This document shows positions 23,341 through 33,870 of a stretch of 64,000 nt of DNA, in pieces (position 1 is the first letter of the stretch; every line of letters begins with the position of its first letter). The notes below the pieces were generated by a model, which saw nothing but the letters and a program-made list of their open reading frames with translations, ran no database searches and was not told the DNA's origin. The stretch spans positions 137,314,832 through 137,378,831 of the forward strand of contig OW240916.1 in the NCBI GenBank assembly GCA_933207985.1. Reading direction: 5' to 3'. The position numbers and the translations under genes were made by a program. The stretch comes from Pelobates cultripes. Taxonomy: Eukaryota; Chordata; Amphibia; Anura; Pelobatidae.

Positions 23341-23420
23341 TTAACCCCTTAAGGACCAAACTTCTGGAATAAAAGGGAATCATGACATGTCACACATGTC
23401 ATGTGTCCTTAGGGGGTTAA
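23341..23420. mobile_element. 80-bp TTAA-flanked palindromic MITE
   Basis: TTAA-CCCCTTAAGGAC at the left and GTCCTTAGGGGG-TTAA at the right, with CATGACATGT/ACATGTCATG near the centre. The right end matches the right end of the 2.1-kb TTAA element at 44026-46145 (GTCCTTAAGGGG-TTAA), so this is probably a deletion derivative of the same family. Confidence 0.75.
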
Positions 23421-23469
23421 AGGGTTCCCCTCTCACTGTTGCGTCTATCAAGTTCAGCCTTCCTCACAT

Positions 23470-23811
23470 TTGTTTTTTGCTGTTGATCCAAAAGAAGGCA
23501 AAAAAACTCCAGTTTGAATCACTTCCAATTTTGCAACAAACTAGGAAAAAAATTCCTTCTTGACCCCAGAATGGCAGTCAGAATAATCGTTGGATCAAGA
23601 AGCTACTACCCTACATTGAAAAATGATATCCTTGAATATTCTGTTTTTGCAAGTATGCATCTAGTTGCTGTATGGCCTCTGATAAAATCACTTCTTCATG
23701 CAGAGAGTTCCACATCTTTATTGTTCTTATAGTAAAAAAACACTTTTCTTTGCTTTAGAAGAAATCTTCTTTCTTCCAGTCTAAACGCATGACCTCGTGT
23801 CCTATGTAAAG
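23470..23811 (-). pseudogene. CR1 ORF2 C-terminal tail
   Basis: When the LTR at 23817-24631 is ignored, the minus strand reads without a break from the QGQCVEIYSQTG segment into a GHEVMRLDWKKEDFF segment, the usual C-terminal tail of CR1 ORF2. Alternative frames also contain LEERRF- and WNSL-type blocks, showing indels. Several stops follow. Confidence 0.75.
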
Positions 23812-23816
23812 TCCGG

Positions 23817-24631
23817 TGTAATGGTAAATTAAGTAATTTCTTTATATTTATGAAGTTCTGAATTGCATAAATATAAAATAATACCACAAATAAAATAATA
23901 AAAGGTATACTGGTCAATCACATAAATATTAGTGAATATCTTGAATGAACAGACAAGAGGCAAAGTTTTGATGAAAGTATAAACAAAACTTTACTGGGAA
24001 TACAATTATCAAGCACACAAAAAAGAAACAAATACTTTAAAAACATACACTGCTATAAACAATACATTCAGGTAAGAAATCTACTTAGCTCTATTCATGG
24101 AGATTCAGCAGCTTACACAGGATAATTGAATCAGCATAACACACAGAACAATGAGGTGAGTTCCTTGCCACATGTTAAATGGATTTACATGGGCACCTCT
24201 AAAGACACCTGGCTTCTTCCGACCCAGTCATGAAACTGAAACTCTAGTTTCTGGAAACCCCTTGAATAACCTCCCATCTAGTATCCACCCACAGAGGTAA
24301 CATAACCAATACCTAATGGTCATCTCTAGGAGGCGGATACTACATGTGGTCCTTTGTGAAAGGAAGTGACTTAAGAATTCTCAATACCTTCCTAAAGCAC
24401 ATGTCTCATTGACTATGCGGCAGCCATCTTTATTCACTCGACGTCACAGTGCTCACTAGGCCACCTATAGGTCACTTCCTCCCTAAAGCACATGTCTCAT
24501 TAAATATGCAGCAGCCATCTTCTTGCTCTTAATGTCACATAGCTCACTACACCCCCTATAGGTATCATAAGTTATTGCACATGAATGGGAACACAATAAT
24601 AGAACATTTATCATTGCCCATAACCAATACA
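23817..24631 (-). mobile_element. Solo LTR (815 bp) with 5-bp target duplication
   Basis: Plus-strand ends are TGTAATGG and CCAATACA, an imperfect inverted repeat with the TG...CA hallmark. TCCGG flanks it at 23812-23816 and 24632-24636. Precise removal restores a continuous CR1 frame, which fixes the borders independently. Inside is a direct duplication of about 90 bp (24388-24477 and 24478-24566), like an enhancer repeat; its position suggests the LTR is on the minus strand. No internal retroviral genes are present. Confidence 0.85.
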
Positions 24632-24636
24632 TCCGG

Positions 24637-25960
24637 TTTGTGAATAGATTTCCACACATTGGCCCTGGATGTATTTGTATAATGTTATCATATCCCCTCT
24701 GAGCCAACATTTTTTTAAACTAAAGAGGTTTAAATTTGTTAACCTTTCTTCATAGCTAATATGTTCCATTCCTTTTATTAATTTTGTAGCCCGCCTCTGC
24801 ACTTTTTCTAGTGCCATAATATCCTTTAGAACAGGTGCCCAAAATTGCACAGCATATTCAAGATGTGGTTTAACCAGTGGTTTATAAAGAGGCAAAATTA
24901 TATTCTCATCCAGAGAATGAATGCCCTTTTTCATGTATGACAATACATTACTGGCCTTAGCCACTGCTGATTGACATTGCACATTGTTGCATAGTTTGTT
25001 GTCTATAACAATTCCCAAGTCCTTTTCGTGTGTTGTTATCCCTAATTTGCTTCCATTAAGGGTATACGTGGCTTGCCACCTTTGTCCAGCTTGAAAATTT
25101 ACCATTAATGACAACTTTTCAGCTATTTTTTTATGTTCTACCCAAGAACAAGAATTTTTATCTAGACTGATTTCCTTGAGTTTGAACACTAATCTATTGT
25201 GTGGAACTGTATCAAATACCTTGGCAAAATCCAAATAGATCACATCCACGGCAACACCCTGATCTATACTTCTACTTACTTCTTTGTAGAATGCAATCAA
25301 GTTCGTTTGACAAGACCTGTGCTTCATAAAACCATGCTGATTTTTGCTGATAACCGTGTTCTTCTCAAGGAATTCCTGAATATTATCCCTTAATAACCTT
25401 TAAAATACTTTTCCAGCCATAGAAGTTAAGCTCACAGGTCTATAATTTGCAGGCAAGGATTTTGAACCCTTTTTGAATATAGGAACCACATTTGCCTTCC
25501 TCCAATCCTCCAGAACACTTCCTGAAAGAAAAGAATCTTGAAAGATTAAAAACAGAGATTCACTTTTTTCTATACTTAGTTCCTTAAGTACTCGTGGATG
25601 ACTACCGTCAGGCCCTGGAGCTTTGTTTATATTAACTTTCTTGCTGCAGCACCTTGTCTTGAGTTAACCAATTACAATTTTTCTGCAAGTTTTTAGCAGC
25701 AATTATTTGCACATATATTGCCATGCGTTCTTCCTTAATATATAAGGAGGATATAGTTATTTAAAATGTCTGCCTTTTCCTGGTCTTCATTAACTCACAC
25801 CCCCATCCCAGTTTTTAGTGTACCTACACTTTCATTTTTAGTTTTTTTTAGAATTTATGTACTTAAAAAATGCTTTCATTTTTTAATTTTGAAGTTTAGC
25901 AAATCTAATCGCCATTATGCACATATTATTGGCTTCCTTACATCTTTTATAGGATGCCTC
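24637..25960 (-). pseudogene. CR1 ORF2 reverse transcriptase with deleted catalytic core
   Basis: The open part (24637-25327) shows QTNLIAFYKEVSRSIDQG, VIYLDFAKVFDTVPHNRL (the first catalytic Asp block, RT motif A), then jumps near WVEHKKIAEKLSLMVNF to YTLNGSKLGITTHEKDLGI and SHLEYAVQFW-type C-terminal blocks. The PQGS and (F/Y)ADD blocks that should lie between them are missing. Upstream (25330-25960) more RT and linker sequence is present with stops. Inactive. Confidence 0.88.
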
Positions 25961-26229
25961 TGATTTGTCAGATTTAAATGCTTTAAATGCCCATTTCTTA
26001 TTTTTAATCTCTTGTTTTACTTCTCTACTAAGCCACATTGGTTTCAATTTGTTTCTTTTATATTTATTAACCAATAAATGGTACATACTGAGAAAAGTAC
26101 CCTTTTTAATATCTGTTGGAAGATGTTTCATTTATCCTCAGTGTTCTTTTCACTAAAGAGTTTATGCCAGTCAATATATTGTAAAGCTGCCCTTAACGTA
26201 TATAAATTGGCCTTTTTAAAATTATATTT

Positions 26230-26960
26230 TTTAGTATACCCGATATGCTTTTGTTTTTTTGAGTTTATAGGACACTATATTGTGATCACTATTTCCCAAG
26301 TGCTCACCTACTTGATAGTTGGTCAAAAGGTCAACGTTGTTTGTTAGAATCAGGTCCAGACAAGCATCTTTTTTAGTTGGTGCTTGTACAAGTTGTAACA
26401 TGAAGGTGTCATTTAACAAGTTCAAAAACCTAATTCCCTTTGCTAGTCCCTCTGCCCCAGTTTATGTCTGGGTAATTAAAATCTGCAATAATTAACTTGT
26501 TACCCAGATTTGCAGATTCTCAATTTGCTCAAACAGCTGTTGTTTCTCATCAATATTAACATTAGGTGGTTTATAACATATCCCAACCAATAGTTGATTT
26601 CCCTTCTTTTGCCCCAAGCAGATATTTACCCATAAAGCTTCCACATTTTTCTCATCACATTCCACTTGCTTAAGATTTGGCTTTAACTCATGGTTGATAT
26701 ACAAACATACCCCACCACCCTTCTTGTTTTTCCTATCCTTCCTAAATAACATGTACCCATTTAAGTTAACTGCCCAGTCATGTGTCTCATCCCACCATGC
26801 TTCAGTTATGCCTATTATGTCATATTCTTTAGTGTATGCTATTGCCTCTGGTTACCCCATTTTGATATTTAGGCTCCTTGCATTAGTAAGCATACGTTTA
26901 ATATTATCATGAGTCACTTGTACTTTTTGTAAATGATCAATATTACATACCTTCTCTGTT
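26230..26960 (-). pseudogene. CR1 ORF2 endonuclease domain (decayed)
   Basis: Minus-strand blocks typical of the CR1 apurinic-like endonuclease: KKGGGVCLYINHELKPN and EALWVNICLGQ (26492-26752), LLVGICYKPPNVN, DLILTNNVDLL and the SDHN active-site block (26231-26425). Frameshifts separate the blocks. Confidence 0.85.
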
Positions 26961-27068
26961 CTGAGCTTGCCCCTCCCACTGTCTCCACCTCCCTTATACT
27001 GAGCTAAAGCCCATCTCCTTTCTGTCCTACCTCCATTTTGTAGATTGCTATGACCTTCCCCCCTACTA

Positions 27069-28003
27069 CTAGTTTAAAATCTCCTCCAACCTTCTAGCCA
27101 TCCTATCCCCCAGCACTGCAGACCCTCTCCTGTTTAGGTGCAACCCATCACTGCTATAAAGGTTGTACCCAGGCGCAAAGTCAGCCCAGTGCTCTAAAAA
27201 CCCTAAACCCTCCTTCCTGCACCAAGACTTCAGCCACGCATTGATGTCTCTAATCTCCCGCTGCCTTTCCACTGTAGCGTGTGGCACAGGTAATATCTCA
27301 GAGAATACTGCCTTGGAGGTCCTTTTCTTAAGTTTGCTACCTAATTCCATGAAATCATTCTTTAGGACCATCCATCTTCCTCTTACTTTGTCATTGGTAC
27401 CAACATGGACCATGACCGATGGGTCATCCCTAGCTCCTCCCAATAATCCACCACTCTGTCAGCAACATGCCGGACCTGAGCACCTGAGAGCAAACTGTCC
27501 GGTTGAGCCCATCACAACGGCAGATTGCCCTATCTACCCTCCTAAAGATATAGTCCCCTACCACCACAACCTGCCTAGCCTTCCTTTTTTCATCCCCATT
27601 TTCATCCACACCCATACTAGAGGGGCATTTCCCTCGGCTGTTAGAAGGAACAGCTTCCTCTAATACAGCTACTCCTGAGCTGATGCTCCCAACATCTTCA
27701 CTCAAACGGGCAAATCGGCTAGGTTGCACAAAATCAAGACTAGCTAGCCCTGTCCCTTCTCTTCGCCCCACTGTCACCCAGCTACGTACCTGTTCCTCAT
27801 CTGCCTTATCTCCTCCCTCTCCACAACCTGTCCCCACTAAATTCTGCTCAGTGAGCAGCAGACTCCTCTCAAGATTGTCGATCTCCCTCAATGTTGCAAT
27901 TTGCTTCTTGAGATCTCCAATCTGAGCTTCCAGAGAAACCACTTGCACACACCTGTCACAGTGGTATGGACCCTGGACAGGTACATCCAGGCATGCATAC
28001 AGG
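27069..28003 (-). pseudogene. CR1 ORF1: zinc motif, coiled coil and SGNH esterase-like domain
   Basis: The N-terminal block CLDVPVQGPYHCDRCVQVV lies at about 27905-27995, with further cysteines encoded across the hAT insertion (YYCLYAC, near 32175-32190). A coiled-coil segment (QIGDLKKQIATLREIDNL) follows. The C-terminal domain (27069-27443) has MVHVGTND, FSEILPVP and YSSDGLHLNRRGS, the GxND and DGxHLN blocks of SGNH hydrolases found in CR1 ORF1 proteins. A frameshift near 27440 separates the two halves. ORF1 proteins of CR1 bind nucleic acid; the esterase role is not settled. Confidence 0.85.
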
Positions 28004-28739
28004 CAGGGGCGGCCTCCCAGATCGGTCGTGGACCGAGGGCCCGAGTCAGTCAGGTGCCCGGCTGAACAGCCATGCTCTTGCTGGGGAGATCTATCTTTGA
28101 TCTTCCCAGCGAGAAAGCAATAATTCCTCCCTCCCATATTTCAAGTAAAGTGACCCCCCCCCCCTGAGTTAGACCTGGCAGCAGAGCCGGTGCAAGGATT
28201 TTTGCTGCCCTAGGCAAAAACATTTTTGCCGCCCCCCCCATATGTCCTGCCCACCATGTGACATCACAATGCCCCACCCATATGCTCTGCCATATGGGCC
28301 AACGCCAGTCTTCACAAAGTGTCTTTTATCTGAAAAGACAGTGTGTTTACATTAAAACGCCTACAGGCACAAGCTATAGACAACAGAACCACTACATTAT
28401 GCTGTAGTGCTTCTGGTGACTATAGTATCCATTTTATGTGAGGTAAATTAGAGATTAGTGCCACTAATAATATATTGGATTGCCTACTTACCACCAGATG
28501 AGGACAACAGGCTGATGATGGGCTCAGCCTGGCTCCACAGGTCTGGTGTAGAAGAGGCTCTCTGGAGACTGTTTTTAACAGTGCTCACAACAATTAACGA
28601 ACAGGAAGCAGCTCCATTTTTTAGGGCCCCTTACAAAGCTCAAGGTCTGGGCCCCCAGGGCTTGACCGTGAGTATGCCTACAATGCCCACCCATAAATCC
28701 ACCTACATGGCCCAACCATGAGTTATCTCACAGGAAGTG

Positions 28740-28903
28740 GAGTGTATGTGTGTAGGGGATGTTTTATGTGTTATTGTAGATGATGTAATGTGTGTGTTCT
28801 TATAGAATGTAGTGTATAGGGATACCAATTTGTGTAAGGGATGTAGTGTGTTTATAGGGGATGCAGTGTGTGTTTGCGTGTAAGGAATGCATTGTATGTT
28901 TCT

Positions 28904-28941
<38 letters not shown>

Positions 28942-29165
28942 GCGTAAGGGAAGCAAGGTGAGTTTCTGTGTATGTAATTGAATGCAGTGTGTGTCTGTAA
29001 GGGGTGCATTGAGTGTGTAAGAGATGCATTTTGTTTCTGTGTGTAAGAGAATGAGTGTTTGTGTGAACGTAAGGGATGCATTGTGTGTTTCGGGTGTGTC
29101 TGTGTGTGAGTAGAAATGCATTGTATGTTTCTGTGTTTGTGTGTGTGGGGGGATGCATTGTGTAT
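28740..29165. repeat. TG-rich minisatellite, GGGATGCATTGTGTGT units
   Basis: Units resembling GTGTTTCTGTGTGTAAGG and GATGCATTGTGTGT; a pure TG tract lies at about 28910-28938. A His/Thr-rich frame on the minus strand is an artefact of it. Confidence 0.88.
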
Positions 29166-29274
29166 GTGTGCAGTGTAAAAGAGAGGGTTTGTGGGATAGG
29201 ATAGGGACTGAGAGGGGAGCAGCTCTTTATTTTTATTTTTAAATTTCATAGTGCTCTCCCCTCCTGTCAATTAG

Positions 29275-30110
29275 TGATCTCCCCTTCCCTCCTGTCCCTC
29301 CGTGTTCTCCCCTTCTGTACCTTAGTGCTCTCCCTTGGCCCCTCTGCAGTCCCCCCCTTGGTGGTCTTCTCACTGCCCCCTCTTCCCCTTAGTGGTCCTC
29401 CATCCCTCCCCTTAGTGGTCCTCCCTCTCCAAAACCCCTTAGTAGACCTTCCCCTCCTCCCCCACCCCCTTAGTGGTAATCTCCCCCCCCTCAGTGGTCA
29501 TTATCCTCTCCCCACCCCCTTAGTGGTCCTTACCCTCCTCCCCCTCTCCTTAGTGGTCCTCCCTCCTTGCCCCACTTTGTGGTCCTCCCCCCCTTAGTGG
29601 TCCTCCCTCTCCCAAACCCCTTAGTAGACCTTCCCCTCCTCCCCCCACCCCTTAGTGGTAATCTCCCCCCTCCTTACTCCCCACTCACCTCCCCTGTGTT
29701 CCTTCATCCCCCCTTCCCCAGTGGTCCTTGCCCACCCACCCCCAGTGTGTCCTCCCCCCCACCTTCCCTAGTGGTCCTTACCCCCCTCCTCCCCAGTGGT
29801 CCTTGCTCTCCCCAGTGGTTCTTACTACCCTCCCTCCCAGTGGTCCTTACCCCCCCTCCTACCCCAGTGGTCCATTCCCCCTCCCTCCCAGTGGTCCCCC
29901 CCCCCTCCTCCCCAGTGGTCCTACCCCACCACCCTCCCAGTGGTCCTTACTCCCCCCCTCTTCTCCCCAATGATCCTTACCCCCACCTCCCCAGTGGTCC
30001 TTACTCCCCTCCCCTGTGGTCCCCCCCTCCCTCCTCCCCTAGTGGTCCTTACCCCCCCTCCCCCTGTGGTCCTTACCCCCCTCCCCTCGTGGTCCTTACC
30101 CTCCTCTTCC
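29275..30110. repeat. Pyrimidine-rich minisatellite, CCCAGTGGTCCTTACCCC units
   Basis: About 20-30-bp units CCCCTTAGTGGTCCTCC, changing to CCCCAGTGGTCCTTACC, almost free of purines outside AGTGG. It creates long Pro-rich open frames that are not genes. Confidence 0.9.
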
Positions 30111-30534
30111 TTCCTGCCTATGTAGCGTGGCCGGGCGGCGCAGAACGCGGGACAGGAACTTCTGGCGGACTGAATTGAAGTGCTCACTCAGTGCTCGCTC
30201 ACTCAAATCCGGCCGCTCTCCATGCAGCAGTGCTGCGCCGCCTGAGGCTTGTAAAAGCGCAGCATGATTCCGGGCGCAGGGATCCGGCGCCCCCTGCTAA
30301 GTTGCGCCCTAGGCGGCTGCCTAGGTCGCCTTACAGGTAGTGCCGGCCCTGCCTGGCAGCCATCCTGCTCTACCAGGTCTCCTCTGTGCTTTGCGCTGCA
30401 TGAGAAGGGAATAGGAGGTGCTGGAGGATAGGAAGTGAAGTCACTTCCTGTGCTCGTTCTCCTGTCCTGCGGAGTGCTCGCTGAAGATTAGGAGCAGCCT
30501 AGCAGAGATCAGGTATGTGCTTTATTAATATTTT

Positions 30535-31110
30535 ATACATCCCTCCCTGTATCTTGCACAGCCCCCTCCCTCCATTATACCCTGCACAGCCCCCCTCCCT
30601 CCATGTACCCTGCACAGACCCCTCCCTCCATTATACCCTGCACAGCCCCCCTCCCTCCATTATACCCTGCACAGTCCCCCTCCCTCCATGAACCCTGCAC
30701 AGCCCCCCGCCCTCCATTATACCCTGCACAGCCCCTCTACATGTACCCTGTATAACCCCCCTCCCTCCATTATATCCTGCACAGCCCCTCTACATGTAAA
30801 CTGTATAACCCCCCTCCCTCCATTATATCCTGCACAGCCCCTCTACATGTACCCTGTATAACCCCCCTCCCTCCATTATATCCTGCACAGCCCTCTCCCT
30901 CCATTATACCCTGCACAGCCCCCCTCTCCACGTACCATGTATAATCCCCCTCCCTCCATTATTTTTTGCACAGCCCGCCTCCCTCGATTAAACCCCACAC
31001 AGCCCTCTCCATGTACCCTGTATAACCCCCTCCATTATACCCTGCACGGTCCCCCTCCCTCCCTACACCCTGCACAGACCCCCTACCTCCCTACATCCTG
31101 CACAGACCCC
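30535..31110. repeat. Minisatellite, CCCTCCATTATACCCTGCAC units
   Basis: Roughly 30-35-bp tandem units containing CTCCCTCCATTATACCCTGC and ACAGCCCCCC, then merging into CA-rich sequence with CACTGCAGCC phrases to about 31680. Part of the outer hAT element. Confidence 0.88.
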
Positions 31111-32224
31111 CTCACTTACTACATACTGCACAGACCCACTCCCTTCAATCTTCACAGCCTCCATTTCTCCCTGAACCGTACTAAGCAGAGCCCTTGTACC
31201 CACTTCACCTAGTGCAGTCCCTATCCCCCTGCACACACAACAGCCCTATCTCCCCCCGCGCCCACTACATGCCATATCCCCCCACGCACACACTGCAGCC
31301 ACTATCCTACTTACACACACATACTGCAGCCTCTATATCCTCTATACAGTAGAGCCATTATTATCCATACATACAAACACACACACCACAGCCCCAGTAT
31401 CCCCCAGACACCTACTACAGCCTATATCCCCCACACATGCAAGAGCCCATACGAACACACTACAACACAACCAGCCTTCTTCACTCATACTACACTGCAA
31501 AAAGCCTCATTCACACAATCAAGTCCACAAGGAGCCTTACTGTATACACACAATCCCACAAGCAGCACACATGCAATGCCACATGCAATGCCACATACAG
31601 CCTCCCTACACACATTACAAGCAGCAGCCCCACCATTGCAATACTGCATACAGCCTCCTTACACACACACACACAATATTATATAGGACCAATGTAAAAC
31701 AAGACAAACAATTCTAACACAACACGTTGACATATAGGAACACAACAGCGCAAGCAGCATGCCACTCATGCAACCTCACCGGTATCCTCTGGTCAAATGT
31801 TTGGAGGCTACTTGTATGGTTGAACATGTGAGGGACGCTGCTCATGATGCCACCAGCAAATAGAGTGGAAGCTTGTAATTTTTCTTCATTTTAATTGGGG
31901 AGGAAGGCATTCCAGTAAAGGTTACTCCATTCAGAAACAATGTTTTACTAAAACATTGTTTTTGGTTAGATTATCCCATTAAAAGTAGAGCTTGGTCCTG
32001 TTTGGGGGCCCTGCTGGTGGAAGTCATGACTGGGCAGGACGCACATAATATCTGTATGAGAGCCTCACAAAGAAGGGGAAGGAGTAGTAGCCAAAAAAAA
32101 AAGCTTTGCACCAAGTGGGGGGCCCTTGATCTCCTATTGCCCGAGGGCCCTGTGAGTTGTCAGTCCGCCCCTGCATACAGGCAATAATATGTGCATTGAG
32201 TCAAACCAGCAATCTTGCTTTCAA

Positions 32225-32710
32225 GTGGATCACAGTGCTTTCAAGGAAAGGAGGAATAATAGGGGGAAGAGGGGGCATTTCTGGCAGTATTATTACATAT
32301 GGGGGAAAAAAGTGGGGGGATATGAGGAATCAACAATGATCCTCTGGGGCTTATGATATGTTGCCTGGAGGAAGCATCTGAATTAAATCGGGAATCCAAA
32401 GTGTTCCTTTATAAGAAAGGATGATCAAATGCCTTCTCGGCATTGAAAGACCACAGCCATTGACAATCTCTCACCACTAATTCAATGTTACATCTTGTAT
32501 TGTCAAGGGTTTGTCAGTTAGGTATGAAACCTACTTGGTCTGAGTGGATTAGGCTTGCCAGAAAGGGGTTCAGTCTGATCGTCATTTTCAACAGCAGTTT
32601 CAAGTTGACGTTGAGGAGAGAGATAGAGTGGAAGTGACTATGGTCCTTTCCGGGTTTGGGGATTAGAGTGATGTTGGTTTGGGTCATGTTGTCTGTACTT
32701 CTCATTTCAA
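32225..32710 (-). pseudogene. L1 ORF2 RT fragment (antisense)
   Basis: Minus strand gives TLIPKPGKDHSHFHSISLLN and SDQVGFIPN (about 32514-32690), matching the LLPKEGKDPTLCPSYRPIS and DQTGFIPG blocks of L1 RT. NAEKAFDH follows near 32440, the motif A block (DTEKAFDR in the better copy) with its first Asp changed. Frame breaks are present. Confidence 0.82.
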
Positions 32711-32759
32711 GAGAGCATTAAATACTGTGCCTAGGCGCCATGTAAGAGTAGTGGGTTCA

Positions 32760-32950
32760 AACATCCAAATCAGGATCTCAGAAAGTCATGGATTAGTATA
32801 ATAATGAAAGGCTTGCGTCGAAAGAAGTGGGTTTCCTGCACCATAAGGATGTCTGATCTATGTCTATGGGCCCATTTTAGTAGGGCATGTCATTTTTTAG
32901 GGTTGTTGAGGCCCTTTGCATTTATGAAGACACAGTGGATCTTAAGGAGC
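32760..32950 (-). pseudogene. L1 ORF2 endonuclease fragment (antisense)
   Basis: Minus strand reads FINAKGLNNPKKCHALLKWA and DILMVQETHFFRRK (about 32810-32945), the N-terminal L1 endonuclease blocks with the catalytic Glu of the QETH motif. The remaining endonuclease blocks before the RT are missing, so a deletion joins the two regions near 32760. Confidence 0.82.
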
Positions 32951-33389
32951 ATCTTGTAAATGAGAGTGAGTATTCAATGAAGGAGCCCGAGGGGAAGGAG
33001 AGGGATGGGAAGAGGAAATGGTTGACAATGGGAGGGGTCTAGTTATTGGGACACCGAAGCTGAAAAAGCTGTAGGTAGAGTTGGAGGATGGGAATACCAC
33101 TGGCCTTATAATCATGGCCAGTGGGAGAAAAGTGAAATCGCTACATGTGTGAGTGCCCAGAGGCCCAGAAACCTGGTAGAGATAGAGTAAAAGAATAAAA
33201 GTAGGGAAGGGCTGCGCCACAGAGAGTAATAGTATTGAATACTCATCTCAACAGTGCAGATAGTCACATATGAAAGTATCTCTAATGCAGCTGTGGTTCT
33301 TGAGTTCTTTTTACTTGGGGGATGTGGAAGGTCTCAATGTCTTCAGTCTCCATATGTGGATAGAGAGAAGACAAGGCAAACCCATAGTG

Positions 33390-33870
33390 CACTATGTCAG
33401 GGCTTAACAGACAGCACGTTAATAATAAAGATATTGCACTTACATATGAAAGAGCTATGACCAGCTCTAAGTGTATATCGCATATAGTGGTATAATCCCC
33501 ACTTATGGGATATGATGATCGTCTTTTACAGTAGTTGGTTGTCTAGGTGCTCAGGTGCTCAGGAAAGAAAGAAAAAATAGCCAAAAACAGTGCTCTCAGT
33601 AATATAAATAAAGGTACATAAAATAAGTAAAATTGTACTCACAAGCATAGAGCAGACCCACTGCTCTATGATGATAGCATTGGTGGTATGATCCCCACCT
33701 AGGATGTTCTTGAGAGTAGGAGTGATGAGAGTAGTAAATAAAATAGTTAAAAATAGTTAAAATCCCAGGAAGTATAAATAGATAATTGAAATAAGGAGGT
33801 AATGGTACAATAAATTATTGTAAAACCAGAATCCTTTATTTAATTTTAAAAAAAAATCTAAAAAGTAATA
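33390..33870 (-). mobile_element. Two tandem diverged Penelope-like terminal fragments
   Basis: The blocks 33430-33510 and 33635-33720 both carry, in the same order, a splice-donor-like GTGAGTA/GTAAGTG (minus strand), a short hairpin, and GTGGTAYAATCCCCAC. This order is the same as in the Penelope-like copies (52851-52920). The second block also keeps CACCTAGGAT and a CCTTTATTTAATTTT tail (compare CCTTTATTAATAC). These are eroded pieces of an older related family lying in the L1 inter-ORF region. No coding part remains. Confidence 0.65.

Larger units (their letters stand above)
28182..30351. mobile_element. 2.2-kb hAT element nested in a hAT element
   Basis: Left end CAGAGCCGGTGC and right end GTGCCGGCCCTG, with the exact 8-bp duplication CCTGGCAG at 28174-28181 and 30352-30359. 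The left ~560 bp match 43844-44025 plus 46146-46430 of the composite at 43.8-47.8 kb. The inside holds a TG minisatellite (28740-29165) and a pyrimidine-rich minisatellite (29275-30110). Non-autonomous. Confidence 0.92.
28004..32173. mobile_element. 4.2-kb hAT composite inserted in CR1 ORF1
   Basis: Ends CAGGGGCGG (28004) and CCGCCCCTG (32173), with CATACAGG duplicated at 27996-28003 and 32174-32181. The CR1 ORF1 Cys-rich frame resumes on both sides. The left ~170 bp and right ~1.8 kb belong to this element; a second hAT element (28182-30351) is nested inside it. It carries no recognisable transposase. Confidence 0.93.
23425..32225 (-). mobile_element. Antisense CR1 LINE, interrupted by a solo LTR and nested hAT elements
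   Basis: Minus-strand order from right to left: ORF1 zinc-binding and coiled-coil region (32182-about 32225 and 27430-28003), ORF1 SGNH esterase-like domain (27069-27443), ORF2 endonuclease (about 26230-26960), linker (25880-26130), RT (24637-25330) and C-terminal tail with 3' region (23425-23811). It interrupts the antisense L1. Outer boundaries are approximate. The RT core is deleted, so the copy is dead. Confidence 0.85.

Noticed and set aside
29274..30178. Pro-rich frames up to 203 codons
   Set aside because: Pyrimidine-rich minisatellite; several frames are open at once, which is expected from the repeat and not from coding selection.
30535..31110. Possible CRISPR-like array of regular units
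   Set aside because: Units are contiguous, degenerate and without unique spacers, and the genome is eukaryotic; it is a minisatellite.
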